NCBI GenBank assembly: GCA_031546715.1
Contig: JAVBKA010000205.1
Coordinates: 1 to 6,665 of the forward strand
DNA length: 6,665 bases
Direction of reading: 5' to 3'
Origin: JAVBKA01 sp031546715
Lineage (GTDB): Bacteria; Bacillota; Clostridia; Oscillospirales; UBA929
Of this stretch, positions 1-3,878 are shown piece after piece (the first letter of the stretch is position 1; every line of letters begins with the position of its first letter). The notes beneath the pieces are model-generated. The model saw only the letters and a list, made by a program, of their open reading frames with translations, had not been told where the DNA came from and searched no databases. The translations under genes were made by a program, and so were the position numbers.

Positions 1-59
1 CCAACGACAAAAAACAACGCAACAATCGCAATTAAGGCATTATAGGACTGCTTCTCCAT
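1..59 (-). CDS. Start of an unidentified, probably membrane-anchored protein (partial, runs off window)
   Basis: An ATG at 59-57 opens a frame that stays open to the window edge. It is preceded five bases upstream by a strong ribosome binding site, GGGAGGT (71-65). The 19 complete codons read MEKQSYN followed by ALIAIVALFFVV: a short charged N-terminus and then a hydrophobic run. That pattern suits an uncleaved signal anchor, a first transmembrane helix or a signal peptide core. The gene lies 76 bases after the proC stop on the same strand. I see no convincing terminator between them, so co-transcription with proC is possible. Too little is visible to assign a family. The ribosome binding site and hydrophobic start make it likely to be a real gene; its function is unknown. 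Confidence 0.72.
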   Translation of the reverse strand, partial: MEKQSYNALIAIVALFFVV

Positions 60-135
60 TATATACCTCCCAGTATGTATTAGACAAAATAACTTGTCCA
101 TATAACATATGAGAGGCTGTCCAATAATAGAAGTA
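60..135 (-). other. proC to downstream-gene spacer with two weak dyads
   Basis: This 76-base spacer holds the GGGAGGT ribosome binding site of the next gene (71-65) and two small inverted repeats on the minus strand: CATAT-gtt-ATATG and GACAA-gttatt-TTGTC. Neither is followed by a T-run, so neither looks like an intrinsic terminator. No -35/-10 pair stands out; the nearest candidate is TGGACA with a poor -10 (CATACT). Read-through from proC is the simplest reading. Confidence 0.35.
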
Positions 136-972
136 CTAGAAGTTTAGCTCGTCAGCTCTTTTTGTACAGGTCTTCATGGCGGACTTAATAATGTCATCCC
201 AGTAAAGCTCGTCTAAGTCGTGGAGAGCCGCGGCAGTAGTGCCGCCGGGAACTGCGACTTGCTTAATAAGCTCTTTCGGCGTCTTACCAGATTCAATTAG
301 CAGCTTAGCAGAGCCTTGCATAGCCAGTGCAGCCAGAATCAGTGCAATATCCTTGTCAATCCCCTGTTCAGCGGCGGCATCAGACATAACGTCAAGCATC
401 CTAAAAAAGAAAGCAGGGCTTGAGCCATTTACAGCAATTACGGGATTCATAAGAGATTCATCTAAAAAGCAAACCTCACCTGCGCACTCGAAAAGGCGTT
501 TAGTTTCGGATACGAGGTTGTCAGGTGTTCCGTTTGAGCATGAGATAACTGTTGCGCCTGAGCCGATGGTAATCGGTAAGTTCGGCATAATGCGGATTAC
601 ATTGCAGGATATTGGAAGATAACTGCGTATATTATCTATTGTGATTCCGGCGGCTATTGAAACAAAACACTTGCCCTCGGACTCTTCGGCAATCTCGCTG
701 AGAACACTGTCAATTTTATCCGGCTTAACTGCAAGAAGAATAAAGTCGGCATCACGTATTGCGTCTTTACTGCTGGAGGCTAGATCAAATTGGTCACTTG
801 GAAAAGCTGCTAGCCGTGCTGAATCAATATCATAAATTCTGCATTTTTCTGGCGAAAAAAAGCCCGACTTTTGAGCTGACTTTACAATTGCGTTTGCCAT
901 AACACCTGCACCGATTGAAGCCCACTTGTACAAACCCACACCACATTTCGACAACAAAGAATTAGTATACAT
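136..972 (-). CDS. proC: Pyrroline-5-carboxylate reductase
   Basis: This enzyme performs the last step of proline synthesis, reducing 1-pyrroline-5-carboxylate to L-proline with NAD(P)H in the cytoplasm. Counting from the ATG at 972 (278 residues, close to the family's usual 265-280), it shows a Rossmann dinucleotide-binding turn GAGVMA at 21-26, the cofactor-contact segment AVKPDK at 81-86, the family signature MPNLP at 129-133, the substrate-loop region NGSSPAF at 182-188 and the C-terminal signature PGGTT at 242-246. The frame extends to an ATG at 999, but that ATG lacks a ribosome binding site. The ATG at 972 has GGGGTGG five bases upstream, so I prefer it. About ten residues still precede the usual start of the family's first strand. 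The substrate loop reads GSS where most relatives have GSG. The gene follows the scfB terminator and so probably has its own promoter in the repeat-bearing spacer. Confidence 0.95.
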   Translation of the reverse strand: MYTNSLLSKCGVGLYKWASIGAGVMANAIVKSAQKSGFFSPEKCRIYDIDSARLAAFPSDQFDLASSSKDAIRDADFILLAVKPDKIDSVLSEIAEESEGKCFVSIAAGITIDNIRSYLPISCNVIRIMPNLPITIGSGATVISCSNGTPDNLVSETKRLFECAGEVCFLDESLMNPVIAVNGSSPAFFFRMLDVMSDAAAEQGIDKDIALILAALAMQGSAKLLIESGKTPKELIKQVAVPGGTTAAALHDLDELYWDDIIKSAMKTCTKRADELNF

Positions 973-977
973 AACTT

Positions 978-984
978 CCACCCC
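978..984 (-). promoter_or_regulatory. Ribosome binding site that decides the proC start
   Basis: GGGGTGG on the minus strand lies five bases before the ATG at 972. It falls inside the nine extra codons that would be translated from the ATG at 999, which has only AT-rich sequence upstream. It resembles the GGTG-type sites of neighbouring genes and supports the shorter ProC. Confidence 0.65.
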
Positions 985-1027
985 ATAACTATAACTCATT
1001 ATGTGAAATTAATCAATATTTAATTGC

Positions 1028-1103
1028 AGTTTAGCACATTTTCGTGCAAAACAACTAAATATTATGTCAACAGAATTATGTCAACTGCGTAAACTGTCAA
1101 CAA
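1028..1103 (-). promoter_or_regulatory. Putative proC promoter/operator region with GTTGACA repeats
   Basis: The minus strand carries three copies of GTTGACA (plus-strand 1101-1095, 1085-1079 and 1071-1065), spaced 16 and 14 bases apart. The last two share the 11-mer GTTGACATAAT. Several promoter readings are possible: TTGTTG (1103-1098), 17 bases, CATAAT (1080-1075); TTGACA (1084-1079), 17 bases, TATTTA (1061-1056); or an extended -10 TGCTAAACT (1036-1028). The last overlaps the dyad GCAC-gaaaat-GTGC (1047-1034). A promoter is expected here because an intrinsic terminator lies just upstream and proC just downstream. Which hexamers are used cannot be settled from sequence alone. Confidence 0.45.
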
Positions 1104-1110
1104 AGTTGAT

Positions 1111-1146
1111 AAAAATTCCACACAAAACGCAAGATTTTGTATGGAA
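1111..1146 (-). terminator. Intrinsic terminator of the yajC-scfB operon
   Basis: On the minus strand, arms 1146-1135 and 1127-1116 form a 12-bp stem (TTCCATACAAAA with TTTTGTGTGGAA) around the 7-base loop TCTTGCG, followed at once by TTTTT (1115-1111). One pair is a wobble: in the minus-strand RNA it is U-G, while in a plus-strand RNA the same position would be an A-C mismatch. The hairpin is therefore better formed in the direction of the genes. It starts 47 bases after the scfB stop. Confidence 0.88.
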
Positions 1147-1193
1147 ACTTTTTGATTTTCAATATGTAGATTTCGTTTTTTTTCTTTATTTAA

Positions 1194-2504
1194 CTAATTA
1201 GGATTAATTTCGACAGCTTTTAGTAAAATTGCACATTCGAGCCTTTTTTTCTCCAACTCACAACCGATGGAATATGCCTTCTCAATGTGACCTTCTGCCG
1301 TTAAATTTGACGCATGGCAGCCCCCACTGCAATAAAACCTCGCCCAGCACAGTTTGCATTCGCTCTTAGTGTCGATGTTTAACGAGCCGAAATACTTAGA
1401 TTTCTCTTCATCAAAGCTACCGTCAAGCACACTTCCAAGCTTGTAGTTTTCCAATCCCACAAACTGATGGCATGGGTACACATCGCCTTGAGGTGTTATG
1501 GCGGCATACTCATAACCTGCACCGCAGCCCCGCACTCGCTTATATATACAAGGACCTTGCTCTAAATCTACAGCAAAATGGAAGAAGCTGAAATCCGTTC
1601 CTTTAAGAACCTTTTCTGTTAAACGCTCGTATTCATTGAATAAAAACGGCAAATGCTCGGGCTTGATTGCCAGCGGATTGTCATTTCCAAGCACTACAGG
1701 CTCAAGAGACAAATTCTCAAAGCCTTCCTTGTCCATTGCTTCGATATCGCTGACAAAATCTAAGTTTTTCGCGGTAAATGTTCCACGGATAAAATAGTCC
1801 TTGTCTCTGTCCTTAATAAGTGCCTTGTACTTAGGCACAATATGGCGGTACGAGCCTTGACCTGACACGGTTTTTCTGTGAAAATCGTTGACCGCTTCTC
1901 TGCCGTCAAGGGACAGCACCACGTTATCCATGTTCTCATTAATGTATGCATTAATTTCGTCATTTAGAAGCAAGCCGTTTGTGGTTATGGTAAATCTGAA
2001 TCGTTTATTAGGGGCTGTCTCACGAGCGTAGTCAACAACGGCTTTTACTGTTTCAAAAGCCATAAGTGGCTCTCCGCCAAAGAAATCTATCTCTAAATTG
2101 TTTCTGCTGCCGCACCGTGCTAAAAGATAGTCAACTGCTTTTTTACCTACTTCAGGCGACATAATTCCTCTGGTCATACCAAAATCACCTGTTGACGCAA
2201 AGCAGTAAGAGCAGCGCAGATTGCAGTCATGGGCAACGTGTAGGCATATCGCCTTTATCACCGTTTTCCCAGGAGCGGTAGGCACAGGAGTGTCCTCAGA
2301 AAACAATAGTCCACTACTGTACAGCTCGTATATCTCAGACCATGCCTCTAGCTCTGCGTCACTGCAAGTAAATGGCGGTTTTTCCGTCATTGGAGGAACT
2401 ACCTTACCGAGCAAATCATATGTAAGCTCGTCAACCTCGTGGACAGCTCCGCTTGCAACGTCAAGGACTATGAATCTGCCTAGCATCGTATATTTATGAA
2501 TCAT
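1194..2504 (-). CDS. scfB: SCIFF peptide maturase (radical SAM/SPASM thioether-forming enzyme)
   Basis: This 436-residue enzyme uses S-adenosylmethionine and iron-sulfur clusters to join cysteine sulfurs of the SCIFF peptide to carbon atoms of downstream residues. Characterised relatives (CteB, Tte1186) make a Cys-Thr thioether. Residues 1-85 resemble the small peptide-recognition (RRE/PqqD-like) domain. The radical SAM cluster motif is C94-x3-C98-x2-C101, followed by GGEP at 143-146. The C-terminal SPASM domain fits its consensus exactly: C327-x12-G-x4-C345, then C383-x2-C386-x5-C392-x3-C396, then C415; an extra C319 may also bind a cluster. The frame extends to a GTG at 2513, but the ATG at 2504 has AAAGGTGG five bases upstream, and relatives also begin MIHKY/MIHKF, so I use 2504. 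Its substrate gene scfA lies 136 bases upstream, separated by a terminator-like hairpin. A strong terminator follows. Confidence 0.96.
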   Translation of the reverse strand: MIHKYTMLGRFIVLDVASGAVHEVDELTYDLLGKVVPPMTEKPPFTCSDAELEAWSEIYELYSSGLLFSEDTPVPTAPGKTVIKAICLHVAHDCNLRCSYCFASTGDFGMTRGIMSPEVGKKAVDYLLARCGSRNNLEIDFFGGEPLMAFETVKAVVDYARETAPNKRFRFTITTNGLLLNDEINAYINENMDNVVLSLDGREAVNDFHRKTVSGQGSYRHIVPKYKALIKDRDKDYFIRGTFTAKNLDFVSDIEAMDKEGFENLSLEPVVLGNDNPLAIKPEHLPFLFNEYERLTEKVLKGTDFSFFHFAVDLEQGPCIYKRVRGCGAGYEYAAITPQGDVYPCHQFVGLENYKLGSVLDGSFDEEKSKYFGSLNIDTKSECKLCWARFYCSGGCHASNLTAEGHIEKAYSIGCELEKKRLECAILLKAVEINPN

Positions 2505-2509
2505 TTTGA

Positions 2510-2517
2510 CCACCTTT
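2510..2517 (-). promoter_or_regulatory. Ribosome binding site that decides the scfB start
   Basis: AAAGGTGG lies five bases before the ATG at 2504. The alternative GTG start at 2513-2511 is part of this site and so cannot be the initiation codon. Confidence 0.8.
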
Positions 2518-2525
2518 TTTTACAC

Positions 2526-2575
2526 AAAAATGCGAAGCGTCGGTGTAGCAAATCTGCAAACACTTCTGCTCCGCA
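2526..2575 (-). terminator. Terminator-like hairpin (probable attenuator) between scfA and scfB
   Basis: On the minus strand, TGCGGAGC (2575-2568) pairs with GCTTCGCA (2538-2531) in an 8-bp stem with one G-U wobble. Inside, GTGT/ACAC and GCA/TGC can add two short helices separated by internal loops. TTTTT follows directly (2530-2526). It sits 65 bases after the scfA stop and just before the scfB ribosome binding site. No clear promoter follows it, so scfB expression would depend on read-through. A leaky terminator here would make precursor mRNA more abundant than maturase mRNA. The five-T tail and split stem suggest partial rather than complete termination. Confidence 0.65.
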
Positions 2576-2640
2576 ATTAACTATTTGCTATGTTGTTATG
2601 AAATAGGTAAGCGCGAATCAAGCCGAAATAGTAATAGGTA

Positions 2641-2814
2641 CTACTGAGCAAGTACTGGCTTGCGAGTTTTTGACTGACGGCTCTCGCACTTTTGGTTTGC
2701 AACAGTGCAAGAAGTTTTGCAGGCAGATTGGCAAGAGGTTTGGCACTCGCCGCAGCCGCCGTTTTCAGCACTCTGCTTTAAAGTTGCCTTATTAATAGTT
2801 TTAATATGCTTCAT
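2641..2814 (-). CDS. scfA: SCIFF ranthipeptide precursor (six cysteines in forty-five residues)
   Basis: This 57-residue precursor is modified by ScfB into a thioether-bridged peptide (ranthipeptide). It begins MKHIKTINKATL, the conserved leader of the family. Its core has six cysteines at 21, 24, 28, 32, 36 and 43, and the segment from C21 to N40 (CGEC...TVAN) is nearly the family consensus. Cys32 and Thr37 match the pair linked in characterised homologues, counting from the same conserved start. The ATG at 2814 follows GAAAGGGTGA by four bases. Most SCIFF peptides end two or three residues after the last cysteine. This one continues for 14 residues, with a basic stretch (R46, K49, R51, K52) before PVLAQ. 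It lies between the membrane protein gene (66 bases upstream) and scfB. A different-frame open stretch at 2771-2577 overlaps it and is not a gene. Confidence 0.96.
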   Translation of the reverse strand: MKHIKTINKATLKQSAENGGCGECQTSCQSACKTSCTVANQKCESRQSKTRKPVLAQ

Positions 2815-2880
2815 AAAATCACCCTTTCGTGATTGAGGTTGAAAAGCCTGAATAGAAAAGCAATTGTAATGGGAACTGGA

Positions 2881-3282
2881 TTACTTTCTGCGGTGTTTCT
2901 TTTTGAGCAGAAACGGAAACACACCGCATACACCTGCTAAAATATTAGTAATCATTAAAGCTGGAACAGGTCCCGCCGGTGGAAACGAGAAAATAAGGCT
3001 GACGAAAAACAAAACCATAAAGGATATTAATCCAACAGCAAGCCCTACAATTAAGTAATTAGCTCCAACGCTGCGACCGGTTAGTAAACTGCCAATAAAA
3101 ATGCCGATAAAGTTGGAAATAATAACAGCAGGTAGCAGTTTTTCCGGAATAGTGCCCGAAACTATGAGTGATGAGGCAATAGCCACTAAAACAATGGTTA
3201 GACCCAGACCCACAGCCACGCCAATTAGTACGCTAATTATGGTTTGCTTTCCAAAGCTCTTTTCGGTTTCCTTATGTCGCAT
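2881..3282 (-). CDS. Small four-helix membrane protein, TIGR04086/YrzE type
   Basis: This 133-residue protein has four hydrophobic segments at about 14-42, 48-69, 75-99 and 106-126. The N-terminus is polar (MRHKETEKSFGK) and the tail strongly basic (KKKHRRK), which suggests that both ends face the cytoplasm. Glycine-rich helices and the GSLLTGR turn at 64-70 agree with the TIGR04086 family, usually 115-135 residues, which commonly lies between yajC and the SCIFF genes in Clostridia. No enzymatic motif is visible and the function is unknown. The ATG at 3282 has GGAGGA five bases upstream. The gene sits 88 bases after yajC and 66 bases before scfA, with no promoter or terminator seen on either side, so it should be in the same operon. 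Family assignment rests on size, helices and gene order. Confidence 0.87.
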   Translation of the reverse strand: MRHKETEKSFGKQTIISVLIGVAVGLGLTIVLVAIASSLIVSGTIPEKLLPAVIISNFIGIFIGSLLTGRSVGANYLIVGLAVGLISFMVLFFVSLIFSFPPAGPVPALMITNILAGVCGVFPFLLKKKHRRK

Positions 3283-3370
3283 AAAAATCCTCCATTCATG
3301 GACGCCTTACGGCGAGCAATCTAGAGAAAATATATGCAAGCTTTGGTAGAGCTAGTACATTTCAAGCTTA
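3283..3370 (-). other. yajC to membrane-protein spacer with a GNRA-capped hairpin
   Basis: This 88-base spacer contains CGCC-GTAA-GGCG (minus strand, 3314-3303), a 4-bp GC stem closed by a GNRA-type tetraloop. It ends nine bases before the GGAGGA ribosome binding site of the next gene. No T-run follows, so it is not a terminator. It might stabilise or separate mRNA segments, but it could equally be chance. No promoter is evident. Confidence 0.4.
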
Positions 3371-3709
3371 CTAATTAGAAATCTTTTCCTTGCGAGTAGA
3401 AATCGCACCCTTAACAAAGGTAATGCGTGTTTTTTCGCCTGTTTCGACGACGACACAATCATCCTTGATCTGAACAACCTTGCCGATAATACCGCTGGTC
3501 ATTGTAACCTCATCACCGACAACAAGCTCGTCACGCAATTTTTGTGCTTGTTTCTTGCGCTTGCTCTCTGGTCTGATAATAAGAAAATACATTAATACAA
3601 TGACGGGAACAAAAAACAGAAGCTGGCTAAGGATAGCCATAATTCCGCCGCCTTCTGGTACTTCAGCTCCGGCAGTAGCTTCTGCTAGTGCAAACATAAA
3701 CTCATTCAC
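3371..3709 (-). CDS. yajC: Preprotein translocase subunit YajC
   Basis: YajC is a small single-pass membrane protein that associates with the SecDF part of the Sec translocon. This copy has 112 residues from the GTG at 3709, within the family's usual 85-120. A short N-terminal stretch is followed by one transmembrane helix at about 26-45, the family signature IIRPESKRKK right after it (45-54), and a cytoplasmic domain with VGDEVTMTSGIIGKV at 64-78, matching the conserved VGDxVxTxGGIxG block. The frame begins at a GTG at 3718, but that triplet is part of the perfect Shine-Dalgarno AGGAGGTG (3723-3716). The GTG at 3709 lies six bases after the site and is the better start. The gene is first in the operon, behind its own promoter and a structured leader. 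secD and secF, frequent neighbours, are not in the window. Confidence 0.94.
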   Translation of the reverse strand: MNEFMFALAEATAGAEVPEGGGIMAILSQLLFFVPVIVLMYFLIIRPESKRKKQAQKLRDELVVGDEVTMTSGIIGKVVQIKDDCVVVETGEKTRITFVKGAISTRKEKISN

Positions 3710-3715
3710 TATTTT

Positions 3716-3723
3716 CACCTCCT
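3716..3723 (-). promoter_or_regulatory. Strong ribosome binding site that decides the yajC start
   Basis: AGGAGGTG is a full-length match to the 16S anti-Shine-Dalgarno, six bases before the GTG at 3709. It contains the first in-frame GTG (3718-3716), which rules that out as the initiation codon. Its first four bases belong to an 8-base inverted repeat with the upstream leader. Confidence 0.85.
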
Positions 3724-3772
3724 AATTGGGGTATACTTAATTAGCAAAACATATAGCGTTTTGTAATTAGGA
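3720..3772 (-). promoter_or_regulatory. Structured yajC leader with competing helices that can mask the ribosome binding site
   Basis: In the minus-strand RNA, TCCTAATT (3772-3765) is a perfect 8-base complement of AATTAGGA (3727-3720), which includes the start of the yajC Shine-Dalgarno. Between them is a hairpin, CAAAAC (3763-3758) with GTTTTG (3750-3745) around the loop GCTATAT. That hairpin can extend with TAATTA (3769-3764) pairing to TAATTA (3743-3738) across a one-base bulge. Bases 3769-3765 can therefore pair either with the inner arm, leaving the ribosome binding site free, or with the outer arm, covering it. No T-run follows. It matches no riboswitch class that I recognise. The regulatory role is inference; the complementarity is seen directly. 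Confidence 0.5.
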
Positions 3773-3785
3773 CAAACTACATGCA

Positions 3786-3814
3786 ATTATACATTTAATA
3801 AATACATAATGCAA
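3786..3814 (-). promoter_or_regulatory. Sigma-A-type promoter of the yajC-scfA-scfB operon
   Basis: The minus strand has TTGCAT (3814-3809), a 17-base spacer and a perfect -10 TATAAT (3791-3786). Transcription would start near 3780-3777, giving a leader of about 70 bases before the yajC GTG. The perfect -10, ideal spacing and place at the head of a gene group all support it; the -35 matches consensus at only three positions. Confidence 0.65.
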
Positions 3815-3878
3815 GCAAAATTTTGTCGAGTTTCCTTTTATTACAGATTGCGTCAATTTTCTCTTTTTTACTTATACA
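3815..3878 (-). other. Spacer downstream of pcrA, no terminator seen
   Basis: These 64 AT-rich bases follow the pcrA stop. They contain the tight palindrome CAAAATTTTG but no hairpin with a loop and T-tract. Transcripts from pcrA may therefore enter the yajC operon, adding to its own promoter. Confidence 0.4.

Noticed and set aside
239..622. A 127-codon plus-strand open frame opposite proC
   Set aside because: It lies antisense to a clearly conserved ProC, has no ribosome binding site that I can see and shows no recognisable family features.
973..999. Upstream ATG giving a nine-residue longer ProC
   Set aside because: It has no ribosome binding site, while the ATG at 972 has GGGGTGG at proper distance; the longer form would also exceed the usual family length.
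2221..2499. A 92-codon plus-strand open frame opposite the scfB N-terminus
   Set aside because: It is antisense to the conserved recognition domain of ScfB, with low-complexity Ser-rich translation and no upstream ribosome binding site.
2602..2640. Direct repeat TACCTATT (2640-2633 and 2609-2602) in the scfA-scfB spacer
   Set aside because: It is only eight bases long, with two copies 31 bases apart in AT-rich sequence; this can readily arise by chance.
2577..2771. A 64-codon minus-strand open frame, Ala/Leu-rich, overlapping scfA
   Set aside because: It is in a different frame from scfA, its apparent start lies inside scfA without a ribosome binding site of its own, and scfA matches a known family almost exactly. 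It is a by-product of the scfA coding sequence.
3819..3828. CAAAATTTTG palindrome after pcrA as a terminator
   Set aside because: It has no loop and no following T-tract, so it does not fit an intrinsic terminator.
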